Assembly (NCBI GenBank): GCA_013407085.1
Contig: JACCGJ010010186.1
Span: 1 to 64,000, forward strand
Direction: 5' to 3'
From: Atriophallophorus winterbourni
Taxonomy: Eukaryota > Platyhelminthes > Trematoda > Plagiorchiida > Microphallidae
Length of the DNA stretch: 64,000 nucleotides
The stretch's first letter is position 1. Each line of letters opens with the position of its first letter. The notes below the pieces were generated by a model, which made no database searches, was not told where the DNA came from, and saw only the letters and a list, made by a program, of their open reading frames with translations. A program made the position numbers and the translations under genes. Shown piece after piece: positions 1-9,205 of this stretch.

Positions 1-213
1 AGCTGTTGGTACCCCATTCCCACCTGAACTGCAGAAGGTATTTTTATTCTCTCCGTTTCTGTTTTACTTGGATCAGTTTACTTCTACCGTTGCTCACTCC
101 ACTAGCTTGCATGACTTTGAATCGAAATTAGACGAATTTATATTGAATTATTCGTTAGCAACTTATGAAAATGAAAACTTCGTGGTCGATTTTTATGAAA
201 TTGATCCTTAATA
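1..213 (+). mobile_element. CR1-like retrotransposon, 3' end of ORF2 (left arm)
   Basis: Read on the plus strand, this encodes the C-terminal tail of a CR1-type ORF2. It has the layout seen after the reverse-transcriptase thumb in the copies at 22850 and 40300: a short aromatic stretch, a hydrophobic segment containing leucine-rich LLPLLTPLA, then a segment like KLDEFILNY, ending at two adjacent stops near 208-213. The rest of the element lies off the window to the left. The mirror copy in the right arm continues on the minus strand into a recognisable reverse transcriptase (11528-10620), which supports the assignment. It is a dead fragment. Confidence 0.6.
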
Positions 214-1090
214 GGTACTTAATCGAAGCTATTACTGTGGAAGGATATGAATTTGACATTACTCGGCACCAATTAAACTGAGCGCAAAACCAAAAATCTC
301 GATTATTATTTTTGAAAAAAATCCCTGTTTTATGCTTTTCCCACGGGTCCACTCAATAACTTCACTTCGCGGGCAAACTAGGAATGCATACAACCTCATT
401 ACCTTCAGTTTGTAAAATACATTTTATTCTTCTCCAAGCAGAACCATCTGTTTAAGTCTTCCTCTGGAATAAGATGAATTATATGAGGATTTTCATGTCA
501 AACGCTATGTAACTGAAGGTACCACTTGACGCAAAGTTTGAACGAAATGGCTCTTATGAGCTTTTGTACAAATAAGAGACTTATTTAAGGGAAGGGGCTG
601 TGAGCACCACAATATAAAAACTATGATTTCCTAATTTCCACTCTCCAATATATTCGGTGTGCAATCAACTTTTATTACTAATGAGAATATGTTTGCTGGA
701 AACATGATTAATCGCTTAAAATCAATCAAAATGTCATTACAATTATACTTGTTCTAGAGCTTCAGTTAGACATCGCGTCTTGGGTGAAGATTACTTAATT
801 TTGATGCCATGCAAACATTAGGACGAAATCAAAGTGAATATATTTTGATATCGCATCTGTGGGTTTATCTGGAAACTTTATATCATTATCTCTCTCCTCC
901 CAATCATTATTTTTAAATCAAGCCAAAATACATTTCGGGTCTTATAGTTTACAAACGTTTAAAGCAAAACGACACGGTTTTAAGAAAGCAATTTTATTAC
1001 ATTTCCATGTTTAAAAATGACACTGAGGATCTCATCTAACTTGGGACGATATGTCTTACCACACTATAATGGAAGCTCAGCAAATAAAGA
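214..1090. other. Unassigned AT-rich flank inside the left arm
   Basis: No gene is visible. The segment lies between the CR1 tail and the 3' end of the RTE copy and is mirrored at about 9206-10410. It contains no long frame and no tandem repeat. Compared with the right arm it lacks about 320 bp near position 925, with roughly 18 unrelated bases at the breakpoint. Confidence 0.6.
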
Positions 1091-2590
1091 TTGTTGTTGA
1101 TGTTGGCCTCCTTCGGTCGACGTCGATTATGGATGTACATCACAATCGCATGAACTTTCATGTTCTGCAGCTATTCAAATGAAAAAACAGTCGGATTAGG
1201 GAGGAACAATCTCTCCCTCAGCGCTGGCAACGATAGTTAGAACTCGGTTGTAGGGCGTCAGTTGCACGCCGACAGCGTGATCTGCGTTCACCAGCCAAGA
1301 GCTGTATCTGCTCCTCCCCAGCTTGCAGACGACGCTTCACACAATGCATCCAATGTGAGCGGTCAAGATCAAGTTCTTCCCAACTCGCCGGGTCAATGCC
1401 AAGAGCTTTCATATCTCTTTTGCAAACGTCTTTGTACCGCAAGTGCGGTTTGCCCAATGATTCACTTCATGATTGCAACTCACTACAAAGTAAAAGGAAT
1501 ACAACTATTTTCCATTCTGTAGGTGTGGACAAGCCACCGCAGTCGGCACTGTTTTAGGAACGTAAACAAGCTCTGTATACCAGCTTTTGAAAGCAATTCA
1601 GCATTAGTCACTTTGTCCATCCGCGATATGTTCAAGATATGACGGATGCTTCGTACATGGAAAGCATTCAGCTTCCGTTCGTGTCTTGCGTGGGTAGTCC
1701 AGGTTTCACAGCAATACAGTAAAGCATTTAGTACGCACGCGCTGTATACCATCATCTTTGTCTTTACAGTCAATTTGCGGTTACCCCAACACTAGAGTTC
1801 ACTCGAGACAAAATGACAGCTGCTCTGCCAATCCGCTTATAAATCTCCGTGTCTAGCGAGAGGTTATCCTCAATGGTTGAACCAAGATATGTGAAATGAT
1901 GTACCGGTTCAAGCTGACGGTTTCTGACAGCGATGATTTGGGGCGATACAATACCTTGACCAAGGACTTTGGTTTCGCTCATGCTGATTGTTAGCCCAAA
2001 GTATTTCCATGCTGACGAAAAACAGTCCATTATCGACTGGAGGTTCTCTTCTGAGTGAGCAATAATGGCTGCATCGTCGGCAAACACCAGGTCACGGATT
2101 AGCACATTACGTGCTTTGGTTTGTGCTCTTAACTGGTTCCGGTTAAAAGGTTTCCATCACTTCACGTTTGGGTCTTCCATTTCGGAAGCCACATTGAGAT
2201 TCGGAGTAAATTCTATCAGTTAAACTTTTAGCAGGATCTGTAAGATTTTAGCAAACAATTTGCCTACAACATTCAGGGAGGGAGATTCCTATGTAATTGT
2301 TGCAGTCGCCTATATCACCCTTATTCTTAAATAGCGTGATGATATTTGTATTTCTCTCATCTCTTGTGGGACACACTCCTCCATCCAGCACTGAAGAAGC
2401 AAAAGGTTGAAGTTGTAATAATGCTGCTCTACAGCATTCGATGAGCTCAGGTGAAATTCCGTCGTCACCAGGGGCCTTTCCATTCGCTAAGCGGTCGATT
2501 ACTCTATTGAGCTCATCAAGATTAGGGAGAGAATCTAGAAATTCATTGGTCGGCAACCGCTCGACATTTTCAATTACTTGCAACGTGCCG
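1091..2590 (-). mobile_element. RTE-clade retrotransposon (family RTE-A), 5'-truncated relic in left arm
   Basis: Minus-strand relic of the RTE family seen complete at 54757-58770. In element order: fingers region with NGKAPGDDGISPELIE (2248-2562), a large internal deletion near 2175-2200, the palm with an intact FADD catalytic motif at 2084-2073, the thumb containing HARHERKLNAFHVRSI (1483-1773), and the C-terminal region [23 protein letters not shown] (1218-1457). The 3' end carries ACA/AAC-rich repeats near 1091-1102, as expected for RTE tails. Frames are broken by several shifts and stops, and the endonuclease is absent. The same 5' truncation and 3' junction occur in the right arm, so the copy was duplicated together with its flanks. 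Confidence 0.9.
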
Positions 2591-2599
2591 TGCGGTCTC

Positions 2600-3035
2600 A
2601 TTATTTTGAGCTCCTGTTAATCAGGATATACTGTTCTTACACTTACACGTACGTGGATATATTATACCTTGTTGGACTCCTCTGGATGTCAACTTTCTGG
2701 ATATACCACTCTCCTAGCGGTATTCGATAATACGAGCGAATTCGGATTTATCGTGATTTTCTCATATTGGATCTACGCGTGCAACTCTGTTAATGCTCTT
2801 CAAGTCCTCAAAGGGATTAACGTCATCGGAAAGATCTTATTCTTCGCCGTCGACTGGTTATAAATTCAACGTTGTGAGAGCAACTACCGAAGCGTATTGC
2901 CGTAATCAATTCTGACTTTGCTCTTATTAGTGAACAACGCTTTTCGTCGCCTCACCATATTCATCATCGATCGCTCGACAGAACCACTGCCTGTGCACAC
3001 ACAGCTTAACAGTACTGCACACAACCCTGACCGGA
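2600..3035 (+). other. Possible 5' leader of a CR1-like element in the repeat spacer
   Basis: This lies between the end of the left-arm RTE sequence and the ORF1 start of a CR1-like element. It has no long frame of its own and is slightly richer in G+C than the surrounding intergenic DNA. By position it could be the 5' untranslated and promoter part of that element, but nothing in the sequence proves it. Confidence 0.3.
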
Positions 3036-3659
3036 TGACCTCGAAAAGGATACAGAGCGCACCGGGATGCATGTGCACGGTTTGCCAAAAGTCGGTAAGT
3101 CCTAAGGCGAGGTCTTTTACGTGTTACGCCTGTTTGTTGAAAGTGCATGCAAAATGCGACAAATCGCTGACCTCGGATTTAGTATCGATTAGTAATGGAG
3201 ATAATTGTCCTGGTGTCTGGTTTGCAAGGCCAAATCAACACGGTCAGCCTCGGCGGCGAAAACCCCTGAATATAATATTGAGACGCGTCTAAATGGAATA
3301 GAATCCAGTATACAAAACTGAATGAACTGATAATAAATGTCATAAAGGCACCGTCGTTACCCGACTTAGAGGTTACTGCCGAAGAGCCGGCAGATAATCC
3401 ATCGTACTCGAGCAGGCCAACATTTGCCCAGATAACTGCGCGGATGGCCACTAAAACGGGGAAACGTTCGTTGGGATCAGTGACTCCTCGACTTAACGGA
3501 ACCGAGAAAGGACTCAGAAAATGCTCTACTAAAATGACTGACTCAAATTATAAAATAAAATCCGCGGGTGTAAACCTTAGCGTTATATGCACAAACGTGA
3601 CCGAGTCGCAGGAAACGTTGTTTGAGGCGAAGCAAAAACATGACTTAGCTGAGTGGTAT
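3036..3659 (+). pseudogene. CR1-like ORF1, N-terminal part (PHD-type finger), interrupted by a Gypsy element
   Basis: From the ATG at 3036 the frame gives a cysteine/histidine cluster: C-x2-C, then C-x2-C-x4-H-x2-C (CTVCQKSV, CYACLLKVHAKC). This matches the PHD-like finger at the start of ORF1 in many CR1-clade elements. The last expected Cys pair is missing (VWFARPN where copies such as 28850 have YVCKQC). After stops and shifts near 3290-3345 the second half (3444-3659) is a polar, lysine-rich linker. The frame runs into the Gypsy insertion at 3659/3660, and the rest of ORF1 resumes at 7111. ORF1 proteins of this clade are thought to bind nucleic acid in the retrotransposition particle. Confidence 0.75.
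3656..3659 (+). repeat. Target-site duplication GTAT, left copy
   Basis: GTAT here is repeated at 7111-7114, directly after the other end of the Gypsy element. Taking out 3660-7114 rejoins the CR1 ORF1 frame without a shift, which supports these as the true integration boundaries. Confidence 0.75.
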
Positions 3660-3926
3660 TATGGTGTTTTCATGATTGTATATTTTATTATATTAATCCT
3701 ACATATTTTGTCATTTGTTTTGTTATAATGATACATGTAAATGTGTACACAATTTGAATATATTATTCACGCTGCTCACGTGTTCTGTTTTGGGACAATT
3801 CTATCGTCTGATTGTTTTGGATTTGTATGCCGTGTTACGTTGAGAAGTGTGTTCCGATTTGTTGGGTACAATAATCAGAAGGCGTACGCACTTAGTAGTG
3901 AAATCTCCGCTGGATCAACCGCTACA
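3660..3926 (+). repeat. 5' long terminal repeat of the Gypsy element
   Basis: Bounded on the left by the GTAT duplication and on the right by CAACCGCTACA (3916-3926), three bases before the primer-binding site. It is about 267 bp, short but plausible for this group. The right end has the expected terminal CA; the left end starts TATGG instead of TG, so the first bases may have mutated or the start may be off by one or two. No intact partner LTR exists in the window. Confidence 0.6.
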
Positions 3927-3929
3927 AAT

Positions 3930-3944
3930 TGGTGAGCCCCGAAC
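3930..3944 (+). other. Primer-binding site of the Gypsy element
   Basis: TGGTGAGCCCCGAAC begins with the TGG complementary to a tRNA CCA end and lies three bases after the LTR. It resembles the tRNA-Trp-type site (TGGTGACCCCGAC) used by CsRn1-like elements but has extra bases. The exact primer tRNA cannot be settled from this window. Confidence 0.6.
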
Positions 3945-4027
3945 ATTTTTCTTTTTGAAATTTTCGTTCGTACCATATACTCCCATTTATCTTGATTTTG
4001 CTGTCATATATATTTTTCATTTACGAG

Positions 4028-4869
4028 ATGGATCTTAATTCAGCATTTTCTGATACTCCATCTGAGGACATTTCTACAGACATTATGCCACACTTTAGCC
4101 TTCCCTCTTCTGGTATGAACGACCCTCGCCTCTGGTTCGCACGAATCGAAGCATTATTCGAGTCTTACCGCGTGAAAACTCAACGAGCCCTGTATAAACG
4201 TATAGTTGGTGTGTTGCCACCGTCAGTCGCAAAGGAGGCTGCTGATTTAATTTACAACCGCCCGCTGATAATCCATACGATGCACTTAAACATGCCATTA
4301 TCTCACGTACTTCGTCTACTGACGAGCAAAACCTACGGAAACGTTTGTCCGGCTTAGAAATGGGTGATCACACTCCGTCACAACACCTGCGACACATGCT
4401 TCGATTACAAGGAGACAAGCCTGTTAATGACAAAATCATTCGGGAATTATGGCAGCAGAGTCTTACAGCCGACGTCCTCAAAGTCTTGGTCATTATGGAC
4501 AAGGACACCAGTCTCCAGCACTTGGCACGCATTGCAGACGAAGTTCACGATATTTCGAACAGTGTTATATTGTTTCACGTCAAACACACAAGTGACGAAA
4601 ATTCTAGTACACAAACTCCCAGTGATTTTGAAGAGTTGAAATCGATGTTCCATAACTTGTCACTGCAAGTGCAAAACATCGCACGATCCCGTAGTAACTC
4701 TCGAAATCATCATCATCGTCAGCCGAAGAAACGATCTACCAGTCGTTCTAACTGATCGCGTCTTTGCTATTATCATCGTCGATTCGGTGCAAAAGCCCTG
4801 CATTGCACGCCACCTTGCACTTTCGACTCAAATTTGTCCAAGCAGGGAAACCGCGAAGCCAGAGAGTAG
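4028..4869 (+). pseudogene. gag: Gag of the Gypsy/CsRn1-like element (broken)
   Basis: The structural protein that packages element RNA. The frame opens at ATG 4028 (MDLNSAF), and the capsid-like part begins around DPRLWFARIEALFESY. A single-base deletion near 4262 shifts the frame; the continuation is read from about 4263 through LSGLEMGDHTPSQHLRHMLRLQ. An in-frame TGA at 4753-4755 lies just before a CHCC zinc finger (CYYHRRFG...CTPPC, 4765-4818), and the frame finally stops at 4867-4869. A basic, serine/arginine/histidine-rich stretch precedes the finger, as expected for nucleic-acid binding. The finger is downstream of the stop and would not be made. Confidence 0.85.
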
Positions 4870-5084
4870 ACACGGCAGCTCTGTCTGGCACCCTTCAAAG
4901 CCGTCTCTTCTACGTTACCGACAGGGCCACTAAAATACGATTCCTCATCGACACGGGTGCTGAAATTAGCGTCATCCCATCATCCAATACGGAACGCAAG
5001 ATCCCGTCTTCGTTGACGTTTTTCACACTCGCCGGTGTCAAAGTACCAATTCTGGGTTCAGATTTCCTTTGTCGATTAATATAG
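4870..5084 (+). pseudogene. Aspartic protease of the Gypsy element (internally deleted)
   Basis: The frame contains the retropepsin active site FLIDTGAEISVIP, with the catalytic Asp codon at 4950. Shortly after, SSLTFFTLAG jumps directly to VKVPILGSDFL, the conserved C-terminal element of the fold, so several tens of residues including the flap appear to be missing. In an intact element this protease cuts Gag-Pol into mature proteins. The remnant is too short to fold normally. Confidence 0.8.
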
Positions 5085-5995
5085 CTACACATAAGCTTAT
5101 TGACAATTTAACAAAGATTAATTCGTTTGGTAACTTCTGTGATTCCCCCATCCGAACCATTCGAGTACTTACCCCTAACATCCCATCAGCGTTCAGTGAC
5201 CTACTGACAGAATTTTTTACAGTTTTTAGGCCGTGTTCGCAATCTACTACTGTTAAACATGATGTCAAACACCACATTCTGACCCGTGGTCCTCCAGTGT
5301 TTAACAGACTTCGTCGTTTTGCTCCGAACAAGTTCGATATCGCAAAGCGTGAGTTTGAACACATGCTTGAACTTGGAATCATACGGCCATCCAAATCGGC
5401 CTGGGCAACCCCCTTCACGTGGTTGAAAAGAATAAAGCCGACGCCTGGCGTCTGTGTGGAGATTACCGTGCTCTTAACAGAGTTACTGTTCCCGATCGTT
5501 ACCCTATCCCCCACATCACACTTGCGCACTTTCCTTCATGAAAGACTGTTGTTTTCCAACTGGACCCTGGTGCGTGCTTACCACCAGATACCTGTCGCCG
5601 AGGAGATATTTCGAAACAGCCATCACTACCCCTTTTTGGTCTTTATGAATTTCGAAAATCCCTTCGGGTTTTACGCAACGCTGCTCAAACTTCAGAGATT
5701 CATGGACCAAGTTTTCCAAGGATTATACTTTGTTCTGTATACATTGATGACGTCCTCATTGCTAGTTCGTCTAAATTGGAACATGCAGTACAGCTGCGTT
5801 CCGACTTTCACAGTTTGGTGTGCTGATTAACCCGGATAAATGCCTGTTTGGTGTCGCTGCTCTTGAAATTTTAGGACATCATGTCGATCAAAACGGCATT
5901 CGCATCTTGCCTGATAAACTCTCGACCATTAACAACTATCCATGTACCAATTGTCTTCGACAGTTTCGTCGATTTCTTGGTTTAGTCAATTACTA
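5085..5995 (+). pseudogene. Reverse transcriptase of the Gypsy element (frameshifted)
   Basis: The N-terminal part reads HHILTRGPPVFNRLRR and [25 protein letters not shown], the usual start of a Gypsy RT. After a shift near 5420 another frame gives the [16 protein letters not shown] block, and further shifts give the substrate-binding region. The catalytic box survives as YIDD at 5740-5751, followed by VLIASSSKLEHAVQLRSDF. The palm end (VLINPDKCLFG, ILGHHVDQNGIRILP, RQFRRFLGLVNY) is read to a TAA at about 5995. At least four frameshifts or stops are present, so the domain order is intact but the protein is not. Confidence 0.85.
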
Positions 5996-6021
5996 AGATT
6001 AAAGATACTAAGTTTCAAAGA

Positions 6022-6453
6022 TTGATGACCGCATTAAATGAAGCATCTTCATTATCCTACATGTCGAGGAATCCTCATGCTTCCCTTTCGCTTGCCACTG
6101 ATGCATCCCAAGCAGCAGTCGGTGCTGTCCTTCAGCAAAGTATTGACGGTGTGGTCAAACCGCTTGCATTCTTTTCACGTCGTCTCCAACCCGCACAAAC
6201 ACGTTACAGCACATTTGGTCGTGAATTGTTAGGAATATATTTTGTTGTTCGCCATTTTCGCCATTTGCTCGAAGGCCGCAATTTCAATGTTTGGACTGAT
6301 CACAAGCCCCTGACGTTTGCCCAGTCTGCTACAGGTGATAGATTTTCACCCCGTGAGATACGTCAAATTGATTATATTTCGCAATTTACGAATGATATAC
6401 GTTATCTGTTTGCAGATGCATTTTCTCGCATGCAACTCACTGCAATCAGTTGA
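6022..6453 (+). pseudogene. RNase H domain of the Gypsy element
   Basis: The frame 6022-6453 reads LATDASQAAVGAVLQQ, KPLAFFSRRLQPAQTRYSTF, GRELLGIYFVVRHFRHLLEG and VWTDHKPLTFA, the standard RNase H-like domain that removes the RNA strand during reverse transcription. The first Asp (TDAS), the Glu (GREL) and the second Asp (WTDHKPL) are present. Before ADAFSRM the segment that normally contains the VADALSR context is shortened (DIRYLFADAFSRM), so a small in-frame deletion lies near 6405. It ends at a TGA where the integrase would normally follow in frame. Confidence 0.85.
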
Positions 6454-7110
6454 TTGAATTTCGATCTCAAGCATTTAGCAGAGGCTCAGCAACATGACAG
6501 TGACTTACAGCAATATCAATCTACCTCATCCCTTAGAATTCAAACTGTCCCTACCCCCAATTCGTGTTTGAATTTATTATGTGGTTTTTCCACCGACCAT
6601 CCTCGTCCTTTAGTACCAAAGGTACTTAGGAAGTCCATTTTTGAACACTTTCATTCGCTTTCCCACCCCGGTATTCGTGCTACTCGTAAGTTGATCACCG
6701 ATCGCTTTGTTTGGCCCAAAATGCACGCGGATATTCAAAATTGGACAAAAGCCTGTATCTAGTGTCAACGCAGCAAAGTGCAACGTCATACTCTCAGTGC
6801 CCCAGGATCTTTTCCTCCACCGAGTCAACGTTTTCAGCAGGTAAATCTCGATATCGTCGGTCCTCTGGCTATCTCTAATGGTTTCACCTACATTTTCACT
6901 TGTGTCAACCGTTTCAGCCGCTGGCCTGTAGCCATCCCGATTACCGATATTACAGCAGAAACCGTATCAAAAACTTTTCTGCAAAACTGGATCAGCAATT
7001 ATGGTGTCCCATCAACTATTACTACGGATCGTGGATCCCGGTTTCACTCCAACCCTTTCCGTGAGTTGACTATTTTTCTAGGTTGTAATCACATAAAAAC
7101 AACCGCTACA
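6454..7110 (+). pseudogene. Integrase of the Gypsy element, 3'-truncated
   Basis: The N-terminal H2C2 zinc domain is visible (HFHSLSHPG ... ACI-stop-CQRSKV); a TAG at 6760-6762 sits between the two cysteines. The catalytic core has VNLDIVGPL (first Asp, 6850) and [13 protein letters not shown] (second Asp, 7027). The third acidic residue (Glu) and everything downstream are missing: after HIKTTA (to about 7108) the sequence becomes the last bases of the LTR and then the GTAT target duplication. This is a fixed, inactive form of the DDE integrase that inserts the element's DNA. Confidence 0.87.
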
Positions 7111-7645
7111 GTATAAACTCTGCAGTCAGATGAGATTGTACTCAGTTACTCCCTCATCAATAGTTCGATTAAACCGCCACCTGAATTCTCCTCACACGGA
7201 TGATCCTCGCCTTTTAAGAATAACGCTGTAATCTGCGGAGGACGTGGAAAACGTACTCTTAAATGCTTACATTCTTAGAGGTGTTCCAGAGACGACATGT
7301 CGAATCCATGCAGACTTACCATGGTGGGAGCGAAAGTCGTCGCAGAAATCTCGTGAAGAACGTAATCCAAGAAGTATTGTAATTCTTGGTGTTCCGGAAG
7401 ATGCTGATGACGTACCTTCTCAAGAAAAGTATGAGGACGACCACAAACAGTGAAAATATCTGGCTGAAACAATTGGTAATAAAAAATACCATACTTATGG
7501 ATGCTTTTAGGATACCGCGGTCTGCCAACTATAAAGGGAAAGGTCCTAGCCCTTTAAAGCTAGCCTTTTTCACAACTGAAATGTTAGATACTATCAAACG
7601 TGAATGGAAAGCTAATAGAAAAAAACTACCCCAAAACGTCAAGTT
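7111..7645 (+). pseudogene. CR1-like ORF1, C-terminal part, resumed after the Gypsy insertion
   Basis: Directly after the second GTAT the CR1 frame continues, with blocks RLNRHLNSPHTDDPRLL, DVENVLLNAYILRGVP and FRIPRSANYKGKGPSPLKL. Equivalent blocks occur in the minus-strand copy at 28300-27850 (FIRHTSSPLFVEPRPLKK, METVLLHAYMLRAF, FRIPLSSNYKGDGPPLVKL) and in the relic at 20150-19940. A TAA lies at about 7230 and a shift near 7440. The region stops abruptly at 7645, where RTE sequence of the right arm begins. Removing the Gypsy element leaves the reading phase unchanged across the junction. Confidence 0.75.
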
Positions 7646-9205
7646 GAGCGGTTGCCGACCAATGAATTTCTAGATTCTCTCCCTAATCTTGATGAGCTCA
7701 ATAGAGTAATCGACCGCTTAGCGAATGGAAAGGCCCCTGGTGACGACGGAATTTCACCTGAGCTCATCGAATGCTGTAGAGCAGCATTATTACAACTTCA
7801 ACCTTTTGCTTCTTCAGTGCTGGATGGAGGAGTGTGTCCCACAAGAGATGAGAGAAATACAAATATCATCACGCTATTTAATAATAAGGGTGATATAGGC
7901 GACTGCAACAATTACATAGGAATCTCCCTCCCTGAATGTTGTAGGCAAATTGTTTGCTAAAATCTTACAGATCCTGCTAAAAGTTTAGCTGATAGAATTT
8001 ACTCCGAATCTCAATGTGGCTTCCGAAAGGGAAGACCAACCGTTGACATGATTTTCTCCATGAGACAACTTCAGCTCTGCTTCTGAAGCACGCTGTGGGA
8101 CGAAAACAGAAGGCATTTACCTACGCACGTGAAGTGATGGAAACCTTTTAACCGGAACCAGTTAAGAGCACAAACCAAAGCACGTAATGTGCTAATCCGT
8201 GACCTGGTGCTTGCCGTGGATGCAGGCATTATTGCTCACTCAGAAGAAAACCTCCAGTCGATAATGGACTGTTTTTCGTCAGCATGGAAATACTTTGGGC
8301 TAACAATCAGCATGAGCGAAACCAAAGTCCTTGGTCAAGGTATTGTATCGCCCCAAATCATCGCTGTCAGAAACCGTCAGCTTGAACCGGTACATCATTT
8401 CACATATCTTGGTTCAACCATTGAGGATAACCTCTCGCTAGACACGGAGATTTATAAGCGGATTGGCAGAGCAGCTGTCATTTTGTCTTGACTGAACTCT
8501 CGTGTTGGGGTAACCGCAAAGTGACTGTAAAGACAAAGATGATTGTATACAGCGCGTGCGTACTAAATGCTTTACTGTATTGCTGTGAAACCTGGACTAC
8601 CCACGCAAGACACGAACGGAAGCTGAATGCTTTCCATGTACGAAGCATCCGTCATATCTTGAACATATCGCGGATGGACAAAGTGACTAATGCTGAATTG
8701 CTTTCAAAAGCTGGTATACAGAGCTTGTTTACGTTACTAAAACAGTGCCGACTGCGGTGGCTTGTCCACACCTACAGAATGGAAAATAGTTGTATTCCTT
8801 TTACTTTGTAGTGAGTTGCAATCATGAAGTGAATCATTGGGCAAACCGCACTTGCGGTACAAAGACGTTTGCAAAAGAGATATGAAAGCTCTTGGCATTA
8901 ACCCGGCGAGTTGGGAAGAACTTGATCTTGACCGCTCACATTGGATGCATTGTGTGAAGCGTCGTCTGCAAGCTGGGGAGGAGCAGATACAGCTCTTGGC
9001 TGGTGAACGCAGATCACGCTGTCGGCGTGCAACTGACGCCCTACAACCGAGTTCTAACTATCGTTGCCAGCGCTGAGGGAGAGATTGTTCCTCCCTAATC
9101 CGACTGTTTTTTCATTTGAATAGCTGCAGAACATGAAAGTTCATGCGATTGTGATGTACATCCATAATCGACGTCGACCGAAGGAGGCCAACAACAACAA
9201 CAATC
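7646..9205 (+). mobile_element. RTE-A retrotransposon relic in right arm
   Basis: Plus-strand twin of 1091-2590. Fingers: NGKAPGDDGISPELIE and NTNIITLFNNKGD (7652-7960). An internal deletion joins the QLQ-equivalent near 8075 to sequence corresponding to 57590 of the full element, removing the DLTKAFD region. The palm block LIRDLVLAVDAGIIAHSEENL (8189-8250) has lost the first two residues of the FADD box (LAVD, 8210-8221), whereas the left arm keeps FADD. Thumb (8488-8811) and C-terminal block (8837-9076) follow. The 3' end is GGAGGCCAACAACAAC near 9185-9200 with an AAC microsatellite. Confidence 0.9.

Larger units (their letters stand above)
1..2562. repeat. Left arm of a large inverted repeat
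   Basis: The reverse complement of this segment matches 7646-10624, base 1 pairing with base 10624 and base 2562 with base 7646. The match covers a truncated RTE copy, about 0.9 kb of unassigned flank and the 3' end of a CR1-like element, so it is a segmental inverted duplication and not two independent insertions. Over a 102-codon RTE stretch I see one amino-acid difference between the arms (FKNK here, FNNK opposite). This arm lacks about 95 bp present at 8035-8130 and about 320 bp present at 9361-9680. It is cut by the window start, so the true repeat may be longer. Confidence 0.93.
3660..7110 (+). mobile_element. Gypsy/CsRn1-like LTR retrotransposon, 3'-deleted, nested in CR1 ORF1
   Basis: A Ty3/Gypsy element with 5' LTR, primer-binding site, gag, protease, reverse transcriptase, RNase H and part of the integrase in canonical order. 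The Gag finger is of CHCC type (C-x2-H-x9-C-x3-C, 4765-4818), which marks the CsRn1 group of flukes and some other invertebrates. It is flanked by GTAT duplications. The 3' end is abnormal: the integrase coding sequence runs straight into the last bases of an LTR, so the end of pol and nearly all of the 3' LTR are gone. Multiple frameshifts and stops make it inactive. Confidence 0.9.

Noticed and set aside
1262..1522. 86-codon plus-strand frame over the left-arm RTE
   Set aside because: Antisense shadow of the RTE C-terminal region, which has clear homology on the minus strand.
3656..3728. Hydrophobic end of the frame 3444-3728 as a membrane anchor of ORF1
   Set aside because: This part lies inside the Gypsy 5' LTR; it is not CR1 coding sequence.
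3660..7110. Gypsy element as an endogenous retrovirus with an envelope gene
   Set aside because: The element breaks off inside the integrase, no envelope-like frame is present, and the CsRn1 group is not known for one.
7111..7400. A complete 3' LTR of the Gypsy element
   Set aside because: The sequence after 7110 is CR1 ORF1 in frame, and nothing beyond the last bases of the LTR is present.
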